From Chitinophagaceae bacterium (GTDB lineage: Bacteria > Bacteroidota > Bacteroidia > Chitinophagales > Chitinophagaceae): a stretch of 6,281 nt of DNA. Numbering within the stretch: position 1 is the first letter of the stretch; every line of letters starts with the position of its first letter. The stretch is taken from positions 1 through 6,281 of the forward strand of contig JANXWM010000308.1 of NCBI GenBank assembly GCA_025351145.1. Reading direction: 5' to 3'. Positions 1-5,065 of this stretch are shown one piece after another. The translations under genes were made by a program, and so were the position numbers. The notes under the pieces were generated by a model. That model was not told the origin of the DNA and did not search any database. It saw nothing but the letters and a program-made list of their open reading frames with translations.

Positions 1-702
1 GAAAATATTCTTCATTGCCCTTAATTGCGGAATACATTTTTTCCAGAAATCATCAGGTACATTCCATGCAACATCACAACGGAAACCATCAATATCAGAA
101 TTAGTGATCCAGTATTTCATGGCATTGATCATTGAATCCTGCAGCACAGGGTTTTTATAATCAAGTTGTCGTGTATCGCTCCAGTCAAATGGTGATAATG
201 CTTTTCCTGTAGTGCTATCTTTTACAAAAAAATCAGGATGCTGTTCCAGCCAGTAATGATCACCACCTGTATGATTCGGCACCCAATCAATGATCACTTT
301 AAAGCCTATGTCATGACACTTTTTTACAAGTTCGTTCCAATCAGCCATTGTCCCGAATTCAGGGTTGATGGCATCATAATTCGATACGGCATAGTAACTT
401 CCCAAAATTCCTTTTCGGTCAACTTTGCTTATCGGGTTTATGGGCATGAACCACAATGTTTGCACGCCCATATCTTTCAACCGCTGAAGATTTGGTTCAA
501 ATGCTTTAAATGTTCCTTCGGGTGTGTACTGACGCACATTTACCTCATAAATATTACCCTGCATAATCCACGATGGATGCCCGTTTGTTTGTGCTGTATC
601 TGCATTTATTGCGGCTGACTCCTGCTGTGTTTGCGGGCTATTACAGGAGAGGATGGCAAGGGTAATAACAAATGCGGCTAAAATAGTGCTGAAGCGTACC
701 AT
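1..702 (-). CDS. Alpha-amylase family (GH13) lipoprotein, 3' part missing
   Basis: The reverse strand from the ATG at 702-700 stays open to the window edge, giving 234 residues without the C-terminal half. The N-terminus has a basic residue (R3), a hydrophobic stretch (residues 6-18) and a lipobox-like ILSC ending at Cys20, so the protein is probably an exported lipoprotein anchored in the outer or cytoplasmic membrane. The (beta/alpha)8 barrel begins around residue 45 (IYEVNVRQYTPEG). GH13 conserved region I is DWVPNH (139-144) and region II is GFRCDVAW (206-213), with Asp210 the expected nucleophile. The acid/base Glu and the third catalytic Asp would lie beyond the edge. The family hydrolyses alpha-1,4-glucans such as starch or maltodextrin; the exact substrate cannot be told. 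The gene stands alone here, divergent from the thioesterase gene, with no SusC/SusD genes visible. Fold and family are certain; the subfamily is not. Confidence 0.93.
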   Translation of the reverse strand, partial: MVRFSTILAAFVITLAILSCNSPQTQQESAAINADTAQTNGHPSWIMQGNIYEVNVRQYTPEGTFKAFEPNLQRLKDMGVQTLWFMPINPISKVDRKGILGSYYAVSNYDAINPEFGTMADWNELVKKCHDIGFKVIIDWVPNHTGGDHYWLEQHPDFFVKDSTTGKALSPFDWSDTRQLDYKNPVLQDSMINAMKYWITNSDIDGFRCDVAWNVPDDFWKKCIPQLRAMKNIF

Positions 703-750
703 ATTCGGAAGTTGTTCGTTAGAGATAAAACCCAAAAAATAAATATTGTA

Positions 751-780
751 CAAACATAAATAAATAACTATAGTGTACAA
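751..780 (-). promoter_or_regulatory. Bacteroidota-type promoter for the amylase gene
   Basis: Read on the minus strand, TTG (780-778), a 19-bp spacer and TATGTTTG (758-751) match the -33 TTG / -7 TAnnTTTG promoter pattern known from Bacteroidota. The -7 box lies about 48 bp before the amylase ATG, which would give a leader of roughly 40 nt. A 10-bp inverted repeat (743-752 and 774-783) covers both promoter elements and may be an operator. Confidence 0.6.
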
Positions 781-821
781 TATACACAGCAAATAAATTT
801 GAGGCGGGTTGCATTATGCTC

Positions 822-893
822 AATAAAATTACTTCGGTACAAGAGTGCGACGCAAGGAACGGTCAATTCATATTCTTCAGCCCGGTTCATAAA
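822..893 (+). repeat. Intergenic bipartite repeat, copy A (forward)
   Basis: Block 1, GTACAAGAGTGCGACGCAAG (837-856), and block 2, AGCCCGGTTCATAAA (879-893), are both identical to copy B at 4929-4948 and 4971-4985. The 22 bp between them differ almost completely but have the same length. A further short match, AATARAATT, lies 15 bp before block 1 in both copies (822-830 here). The element sits in the divergent gap, 50 bp before the -7 box of the thioesterase gene. No ORF overlaps it convincingly. Its function is unknown; it could be a REP-like dispersed repeat or a protein-binding site. Confidence 0.85.
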
Positions 894-908
894 ATGTACC
901 TGGTACAT
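894..908. promoter_or_regulatory. 15-bp palindrome, possible operator
   Basis: ATGTACC and GGTACAT form a perfect 7-bp inverted repeat around a single T at 901. It starts directly after block 2 of repeat copy A and lies 35 bp before the -7 box at 944. That position would suit an upstream operator or activator site for the thioesterase promoter. Copy B has no counterpart, so the palindrome is not part of the repeat. Regulatory function is inference. Confidence 0.35.
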
Positions 909-943
909 AAGCCCACACAAAATAAAACCTGCGGCTTTGCAGT

Positions 944-951
944 TATATTTG
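944..951 (+). promoter_or_regulatory. -7 box of the thioesterase promoter
   Basis: TATATTTG is an exact TAnnTTTG match, only 16 bp before the ATG at 968, so the predicted leader is about 10 nt. No TTG lies at the expected -33 distance. The stretch 923-954 resembles 5017-5045 before purA: both read TAAAACC, then GC-rich bases, then GTTATnTTTGCGC, which supports a promoter here. No Shine-Dalgarno sequence is present. Confidence 0.55.
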
Positions 952-967
952 CGCACAAATAAGCAAG

Positions 968-1483
968 ATGGAAAGTAAAAAATCGGGTGAAAGTTTTATC
1001 ATCATGAACGAACTGGTGCTGCCCAACGATACCAATACTTTTGGCAACCTGATGGGTGGCCGCCTGATGTACTGGATGGATATTGCCGGTGGCATCGCTG
1101 CTGGTAAACATTGCAACGCACCATGCATGACGGCGAGTGTGGACAACCTTAGTTTTAAAAACCCCATCAGGCTCGGCAATATTGTGCATATTGAAGCGCA
1201 GGTTTCACGGGCATTTACAACATCTATGGAAATTCACATGAAGGTTTGGGGCGAAGACTCACTGCATCAGTACCGCTACGAAAGCAATGAAGCCTATTTT
1301 ACTTTTGTTGCACTTGATCCCAACGGTAAGCCACGGAAAGTTCCGGAGTTAATTCCTGAAACAGAAGAAGAAAAAGCTTTGTACGATGGCGCTTTACGAA
1401 GAAGGCAATTGCGTTTAATTCTTGGTGGCAAAATGAAGGCAGATGATGCGAATGAATTACGGGCTTTATTCTTTAAAGACTAA
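968..1483 (+). CDS. Acyl-CoA thioesterase, hotdog fold (ACOT/YciA type)
   Basis: This complete 171-residue cytoplasmic protein probably hydrolyses acyl-CoA to free fatty acid and CoA. The N-terminal half carries the family signature: LPNDTNTFGNLMGG (18-31), then W36-x-D38 at the start of the central hotdog helix, then TASVDNLSF (55-63) and NPIRLGNIV (65-73). Asn23 and Asp38 sit where this family has its catalytic or substrate-contacting residues. The length suits a single hotdog domain (about residues 8-125) with a charged helical tail of about 45 residues, as in many short bacterial ACOTs that assemble as hexamers. The start at 968 follows closely on a TATATTTG box; a second Met (residue 13) is possible, but starting there would remove part of the first strand. 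The gene is monocistronic, flanked by repeat copies A and C. Chain-length preference cannot be read from the sequence. Confidence 0.92.
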   Translation: MESKKSGESFIIMNELVLPNDTNTFGNLMGGRLMYWMDIAGGIAAGKHCNAPCMTASVDNLSFKNPIRLGNIVHIEAQVSRAFTTSMEIHMKVWGEDSLHQYRYESNEAYFTFVALDPNGKPRKVPELIPETEEEKALYDGALRRRQLRLILGGKMKADDANELRALFFKD

Positions 1484-1531
1484 TACCAGCAAATCTTTTC
1501 ATAGCAGCATCCTTGCGTCGCAATCCTTTTA
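1481..1531 (-). repeat. Intergenic bipartite repeat, copy C (reverse, degraded)
   Basis: On the minus strand TGCGACGCAAGG (1522-1511) matches the core of block 1 exactly. The outer GTACAAGAG part is lost (TAAAAGGAT instead). About where block 2 is expected, GCTGGTATTA (1490-1481) weakly resembles GCCTGGTTCAATAA of copy D, shifted by 2 bp. Like copy D after rsmI, it points backward and begins at the stop codon of the gene before it. The core match is clear; the block 2 match is marginal. Confidence 0.5.
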
Positions 1532-1565
1532 TCGTTCATATCAATGGGCATCTTTGGCTGCACTG

Positions 1566-1600
1566 TTTGCATCATCATAAAATTTTAAAGAGCATATTTG
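1566..1600 (+). promoter_or_regulatory. Probable promoter of the pepP operon
   Basis: TTTG (1566-1569) and CATATTTG (1593-1600, seven of eight positions of TAnnTTTG) are separated by 23 bp, a little longer than usual. The -7 box lies 36 bp before the chosen pepP start, giving a leader of about 30 nt. The leader is A/T-rich and has no Shine-Dalgarno sequence. Confidence 0.4.
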
Positions 1601-1636
1601 TTTCCACTATATTGCAACATCTTAAATAAAATCTGC

Positions 1637-2926
1637 ATGAAACACTTGCCGCTTAATCCGCAAATTTTTATAGACAACCGCAAACGGTTTGCAAAAGAAA
1701 TGAAGACAAACAGCATTGCCGTTTTCAACAGCAATGATGAAGTGCCATCGAATGGAGATGCACTGTACCGGTTTCAGCAAAACAGCGACCTGTACTGGCT
1801 TTGCGGCATTGAGCAGGAAGATACGATGGTAATATTATTTCCTGATTGCCCAGACCCAAAATATAAAGAAGTGCTGGTGTTGGTTCGTCCCAATGAGCTA
1901 AAAGAAAAATGGGATGGCAAAAGGTTGAGATCAGAAGAAGCAAAGAAATTAACCGGCATACAAACAATAGTGTGGCTCGACAGCCTTGATGCATTACTGC
2001 AACCCTTGATACATATTGCAGATACGATCTACCTTAACACAAACGAGAACGACCGCAAAGGAACCAATTTAGAAACCCGTGATTACCGCTTTGCAAAAGA
2101 TATAATGCAGCGTTACCCGGCGCACCATTATGAACGTTCGGCCAAGATCATGCGCAGCCTGCGTGCCATAAAATCTAAATACGAAATTGAAGTTCAGCAA
2201 ACAGCTATAGATATAACTGAGAAAGCATTCCGCCGTTTATTACAGTTCATAAAACCAGGCGTAATGGAATATGAAATTGAAGCAGAATTGGTGCATGAAT
2301 TTTTGCGTAACCGCGCAAGAGGTGAGGCTTATGGAAGTATCCTCGCCAGCGGCGATAATGCAAGAACATTGCACTATGTTTCCAACAACAATGAGTGCAA
2401 AGATGGCGAACTGATACTGATGGATTTTGGCGCTAACTACGGCGGTTATGCTGCCGACTTAACAAGAACAGTTCCGGTAAACGGCAAGTTCAGCAAACGC
2501 CAGGCAGAAGTTTATAATGGTTGTTTGCAACTGCATAATTATGCAAAGAGTATTTTAAAGCCGGGAATCACGATTATTAACTACCACGAAAAAGTAGGTG
2601 ACGAAGCCACCAAAGTTTTTTTAAAAATAGGCCTGATAAAAAAAGAAGACGTAAAGAACGAGGATAAAGAAAACCGTGCTTACAGGAAGTATTTGTATCA
2701 TGGTATTTCGCATCATCTGGGTATAGATGTGCACGACCTTGGAACAAAGGTTGAACCCGTAAAAGCAGGTATGGTTTTCACCGTGGAGCCTGGTATTTAT
2801 ATAGAAGAAGAAAAAATGGGTATACGTATCGAAAACAATTTCTGGATAACAAGGAATGGCAATATTGATTTAATGAAGAATATTCCGATTACTGTGGAGG
2901 AGATTGAGAAGCTGATGAAGAAATAA
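1637..2926 (+). CDS. pepP: Xaa-Pro aminopeptidase (aminopeptidase P, M24B)
   Basis: This 429-residue cytoplasmic metallopeptidase should remove the N-terminal residue from peptides with proline in second position. The first ~140 residues form the AMP_N (creatinase-like) domain, with the typical FQQNSDLYWLCGIEQ segment near residues 45-60. The pita-bread catalytic domain follows from about residue 180. All five dinuclear metal ligands are visible: Asp263 (MDFG), Asp274 (AADLTRT), His359 (HGISHH), Glu384 (VEPGIY) and Glu399 (GIRIEN). His366 in DVHD is also conserved. The ATG at 1637 is preferred over an upstream in-frame TTG at 1598, because that TTG lies inside the probable -7 box and would add 13 residues not expected in the family. 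Length is close to E. coli PepP (about 440). It is the first gene of a same-strand run with pssA, purS and rsmI; the 83-bp gap to pssA holds a hairpin-forming repeat. Confidence 0.95.
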   Translation: MKHLPLNPQIFIDNRKRFAKEMKTNSIAVFNSNDEVPSNGDALYRFQQNSDLYWLCGIEQEDTMVILFPDCPDPKYKEVLVLVRPNELKEKWDGKRLRSEEAKKLTGIQTIVWLDSLDALLQPLIHIADTIYLNTNENDRKGTNLETRDYRFAKDIMQRYPAHHYERSAKIMRSLRAIKSKYEIEVQQTAIDITEKAFRRLLQFIKPGVMEYEIEAELVHEFLRNRARGEAYGSILASGDNARTLHYVSNNNECKDGELILMDFGANYGGYAADLTRTVPVNGKFSKRQAEVYNGCLQLHNYAKSILKPGITIINYHEKVGDEATKVFLKIGLIKKEDVKNEDKENRAYRKYLYHGISHHLGIDVHDLGTKVEPVKAGMVFTVEPGIYIEEEKMGIRIENNFWITRNGNIDLMKNIPITVEEIEKLMKK

Positions 2927-3006
2927 TTTGATAATGTGCCCATTTGGTGATTTGATGATTTAGAAAAAAGAAATCACCTAATTATCAAATCACCAAATCA
3001 CCAAAT
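2926..3006. repeat. TGATTTGG/CACCAAATC inverted repeat before pssA
   Basis: The whole gap between pepP and pssA is low-complexity sequence built from TGATTTG-like units and their complements. ATTTGGTGATTTGAT (2942-2956) is exactly complementary to 2984-2998, a 15-bp stem with a 27-nt loop. ATTTGATAAT (2926-2935) can alternatively pair with 2981-2990. The 3' arm repeats (CACCAAATCACCAAATTGA) and ends directly before the pssA ATG at 3010. It could act as an attenuator, an mRNA-stability element or a weak terminator, but no U-tract follows the stem. A related element lies at 4018-4105. Confidence 0.75.
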
Positions 3007-3009
3007 TGA

Positions 3010-3774
3010 ATGAAACAAATTCCCAATATTTTTACCTTACTTAATCTTGTATTCGGCTGTCTTGCTATTGTATCCATATTACAAACAGGTTTAACGCTGA
3101 CAAGCAATGACAATGGTGATTCACTCATCATCCTTCCCGAAAAAATTTACATGGCTTCGGTATTTATTGCCTGTGCAGCAGTTATTGATTTCTTAGATGG
3201 CTTTGTGGCAAGGCTTTTAAAAGCATCTTCCGAAATGGGCAAGCAGTTAGATTCTCTTGCAGATGTGGTAAGCTTTGGCGTAGCTCCGGGACTTATTGTT
3301 TATCAGTTCCTCCGCCTTTGCTTTGCACAACAGGATGATGGTTTAGATACAAGTATTATCTGGCTGCTTCCTGCATTTATTATTCCATGTGCAGGTGCCT
3401 ACCGGCTGGCAAGGTTCAATATAGATACCGAACAGAGTTATGGTTTTAAAGGTGTTCCTATTCCCGCAGCAGGATTATTAATTGCCGCCTTCCCGCTTAT
3501 TTATTGGTTTACAAATGAAGCATGGATCATACAATTATTGCACAATTACTGGTTCTGGTATGCAGTAATATTTGTGGTGAGTTATCTCATGGTTTCCACC
3601 CTGCCCATGATGGCATTAAAGTTCAAAGCACCAACCATAAAAAAACTGATGCCGTTTATTATTATCGCGGCAATTGCAATAGTATCTGCATTTATTTTTC
3701 AATGGATAGCTGTGCCCATCACATTTATCGCTTACGTAATTTTATCTTTGTTCAATAAACAGAAACAATCATGA
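3010..3774 (+). CDS. pssA: CDP-diacylglycerol-serine O-phosphatidyltransferase (PS synthase)
   Basis: This 254-residue integral membrane enzyme transfers phosphatidate from CDP-diacylglycerol to an alcohol, most likely serine, giving phosphatidylserine, the precursor of phosphatidylethanolamine. The CDP-alcohol phosphotransferase motif is complete: Asp60, Asp63-Gly64, Ala67-Arg68, Gly77, Asp81 and Asp85, the acidic residues binding the metal ions. The N-terminal IPNIFTLLNLVFGCLAI, and FGVAPG (89-94) after the last Asp, are typical of the PssA subgroup rather than PgsA. Hydrophobic segments near residues 10-28, 47-65, 110-130, 146-165, 175-197 and 209-248 fit the six-helix fold. The stop overlaps the purS start (ATGA at 3771-3774), so the two are probably translationally coupled. 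Serine as acceptor is inferred from overall resemblance and is the least certain part. Confidence 0.9.
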   Translation: MKQIPNIFTLLNLVFGCLAIVSILQTGLTLTSNDNGDSLIILPEKIYMASVFIACAAVIDFLDGFVARLLKASSEMGKQLDSLADVVSFGVAPGLIVYQFLRLCFAQQDDGLDTSIIWLLPAFIIPCAGAYRLARFNIDTEQSYGFKGVPIPAAGLLIAAFPLIYWFTNEAWIIQLLHNYWFWYAVIFVVSYLMVSTLPMMALKFKAPTIKKLMPFIIIAAIAIVSAFIFQWIAVPITFIAYVILSLFNKQKQS

Positions 3775-4019
3775 CCTATAATGTTCAGATCAAAGTAATG
3801 CCTTTAAAAGATTTATTAGACCCGCAGGGAAAAGCTGTAGTGGGCAGTTTAAAAAATCTTGGTATCACTTCCATAGAAGATGTACGCATTGGCAAGCATA
3901 TTACTTTACAGATAGAAGCCGTAACAGAAGATGAAGCAAAAGCCATCGCCGATGAAGCCAGTAAAAAATTACTCGCCAACCCGGTTATGGAATTTTACGA
4001 AATTGAAATGATCAATTAA
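3771..4019 (+). CDS. purS: Phosphoribosylformylglycinamidine synthase subunit PurS
   Basis: This 82-residue protein matches the usual PurS length. PurS is the small structural subunit of the three-part FGAM synthase (PurS, PurQ, small PurL), which performs the fourth step of purine synthesis, converting FGAR and glutamine to FGAM; PurS links the glutaminase and synthetase subunits and helps ammonia transfer. Recognisable family features are the first strand (YNVQIKVMPLKDLLDPQGKAV, with the conserved DP-QG turn at 17-20), the segment GSLKNLGITSIEDVRIGKHI (25-44), and the C-terminal helix ending in LLANPVMEFYEIE. The start overlaps the pssA stop as ATGA. purQ and purL are not in the window, so the partners must be encoded elsewhere. 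purA lies about 1 kb downstream in a separate unit. Confidence 0.93.
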   Translation: MTYNVQIKVMPLKDLLDPQGKAVVGSLKNLGITSIEDVRIGKHITLQIEAVTEDEAKAIADEASKKLLANPVMEFYEIEMIN

Positions 4020-4105
4020 TTTGGTGATTTGGCAATTTGATGATTTGATAATGATACTGTCTGCAATCATCACCAAATTATCACATCATCACATCATCAA
4101 ATCAA
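4018..4105. repeat. TGATTTGG/CACCAAATC inverted repeat before rsmI
   Basis: The purS-rsmI gap is of the same sequence family as 2926-3006. AATTTGGTGAT (4018-4028, beginning inside the purS stop codon) is exactly complementary to 4069-4079, and ATTTGATGAT (4035-4044) to 4093-4102. The right side is a run of ATCATCAC-type units ending at the rsmI ATG (4106). It could fold into nested stems in the mRNA. There is no Shine-Dalgarno sequence and no clear intrinsic terminator. Confidence 0.7.
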
Positions 4106-4771
4106 ATGCTCTACCTCGTTCCCACACCTTTAGGCAATCTAAAAGATATTACGCTCCGTGCCCTGGAAGTGTTACATCAGGCTGATGTAATTCTTTGCGA
4201 GGATACCCGCACTTCTTCAAAGCTGCTGCAGCATTACAATATACACAAACCACTTTCACCGTATCACCAGCACAACGAACATAAAATTGTGCAGCATATT
4301 GCCGATCAGTTAATGGCAGGTAAAACCATGGCGCTTATTACAGATGCCGGTACGCCCGGCATCAGCGACCCTGCATTTTTACTCGTTCGTGAGTGCGTAA
4401 AAAATAATATTAAAGTAGAATGTTTGCCCGGTGCCACGGCATTTGTACCGGCGCTTGTAAACAGCGGCTTACCCATAAACCGTTTTCTCTTCGAAGGGTT
4501 TTTGCCACTCAAAAAAGGCAGGCAAACTTTATTAAAACAACTCGCCGCTGAAGAGCGTACCATGGTATTTTACGAAAGCCCTGTGCGCCTCTTAAAAACA
4601 CTTAAAGACTTCATCGAATATTTTGGCGCAGACCGCCAATGCAGTATCAGCCGGGAGCTAACAAAAATGTTTGAAGAAAATTTCCGCGGTACGCTGCAGC
4701 AGGTACACGATCACTTCTCTTCAAAATCCATTAAAGGCGAAATCGTAATGGTAGTGCAGGGAAAGGAATAA
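4106..4771 (+). CDS. rsmI: 16S rRNA (cytidine(1402)-2'-O)-methyltransferase
   Basis: This 221-residue SAM-dependent enzyme should methylate the 2'-OH of C1402 in 16S rRNA, in the decoding centre, helping start-codon fidelity. It has the tetrapyrrole-methylase-type fold. The N-terminal YLVPTPLGNLKDITLRAL (3-20), CEDTRTSSKLL (31-41), TDAGTPGISDP (79-89, the SAM-binding loop), LPGATAFVPAL (107-117), FEGFLP (129-134) and FYESPVRLL (155-163) are all RsmI signatures. E. coli RsmI is about 286 residues. This protein ends after the catalytic domain and so lacks the C-terminal extension; I regard this as the natural short form rather than a truncation, since the ending GEIVMVVQG is the usual last strand. 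It is the last gene of the pepP-pssA-purS-rsmI run. Repeat copy D starts 2 bp after its stop. Confidence 0.95.
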   Translation: MLYLVPTPLGNLKDITLRALEVLHQADVILCEDTRTSSKLLQHYNIHKPLSPYHQHNEHKIVQHIADQLMAGKTMALITDAGTPGISDPAFLLVRECVKNNIKVECLPGATAFVPALVNSGLPINRFLFEGFLPLKKGRQTLLKQLAAEERTMVFYESPVRLLKTLKDFIEYFGADRQCSISRELTKMFEENFRGTLQQVHDHFSSKSIKGEIVMVVQGKE

Positions 4772-4773
4772 TT

Positions 4774-4830
4774 TTATTGAACCAGGCATTTGTATTTCAT
4801 GTTATCGTTCCTTGCGTCGCACACTTGTAC
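4774..4830 (-). repeat. Intergenic bipartite repeat, copy D (reverse)
   Basis: Read on the minus strand from 4830, the first 25 bases match copy A with a single difference (GTACAAGT against GTACAAGA), ending in GCAAGGAACG at 4806. Block 2 reads TGCCTGGTTCAATAA (4788-4774). Its GCC starts 43 bp after the start of block 1, exactly as in copies A and B. The element begins 2 bp after the rsmI stop. With copy B it forms a 19-of-20-bp inverted pair (4811-4830 and 4929-4948) around a 98-bp loop. Confidence 0.8.
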
Positions 4831-4913
4831 TGCAACAAATTTCTCAACTGCAGGCTGCCTGTTCAATCACTTTGCATCTTTGCTAACTGCCGGTAGTTAT
4901 GAGCCTGTGGCTG
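4831..4913. other. Spacer between repeat copies D and B
   Basis: No convincing coding sequence is seen. The stretch contains an 11-bp palindrome, CAGGCTGCCTG (4851-4861), and GCCTGTTCAAT (4857-4867), which resembles the second block of the flanking repeats (GCCTGGTTCAAT in copy D) but has no block 1 partner at the right distance. CATCTTTG (4875-4882) is seven of eight to a -7 box without a matching -33. Confidence 0.35.
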
Positions 4914-4985
4914 AATAGAATTCAGAACGTACAAGAGTGCGACGCAAGAGGCGATCAGCAGTATTCCCAAAGCCCGGTTCATAAA
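4914..4985 (+). repeat. Intergenic bipartite repeat, copy B (forward)
   Basis: Block 1 (4929-4948) and block 2 (4971-4985) are identical to those of copy A and lie at the same 42-bp start-to-start distance; the middle 22 bp differ. AATAGAATT (4914-4922) repeats the upstream match seen in copy A at the same offset. The element ends 49 bp before the purA -7 box at 5035, nearly the same arrangement as copy A before the thioesterase gene. Confidence 0.85.
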
Positions 4986-5013
4986 TATTCTTTGCATTAT
5001 TTAAAAACAATGC

Positions 5014-5042
5014 TTGTAAAACCGCAGCACTGGTTATTTTTG
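5014..5042 (+). promoter_or_regulatory. Bacteroidota-type promoter for purA
   Basis: TTG (5014-5016), an 18-bp spacer and TATTTTTG (5035-5042) match the -33/-7 pattern of Bacteroidota promoters. The -7 box ends 23 bp before the purA ATG, giving a short leader of about 15-18 nt without a Shine-Dalgarno sequence. No purine riboswitch or PurR-like operator is recognisable. Confidence 0.6.
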
Positions 5043-5065
5043 CGCTTCAACAATAAATACTTCTA

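Noticed and set aside
238..618. 126-codon open frame on the plus strand
   Set aside because: It is antisense to the amylase frame, which has clear GH13 motifs; its translation is Cys/His-rich and resembles nothing.
768..1189. Minus-strand open frames across the divergent gap and thioesterase start
   Set aside because: They overlap the repeat copy, promoter elements and the real thioesterase gene, and their translations show no family features.
1598..1636. Upstream TTG start for pepP adding 13 residues
   Set aside because: The TTG is part of the probable -7 box (CATATTTG), the added residues do not look like an AMP_N start, and an ATG at 1637 fits the family N-terminus.
3522..3758. 78-codon open frame inside pssA on the plus strand
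   Set aside because: It is an out-of-frame shadow of the PssA membrane segments, with no promoter, leader or recognisable protein features.
4081..4105. ATCATCAC-type tandem units as a CRISPR or microsatellite
   Set aside because: The units are 4-8 bases, imperfect and without spacers; they fit the complementary arm of the low-complexity inverted repeat seen also before pssA.
4774..4985. Insertion sequence or transposon ends between rsmI and purA
   Set aside because: The inverted copies D and B enclose only 98 bp with no transposase and no clear target duplication; the same element occurs singly elsewhere in the window.
5014..5065. Purine riboswitch before purA
   Set aside because: The predicted leader is only about 15-18 nt, too short for an aptamer, and no purine-aptamer core is visible.
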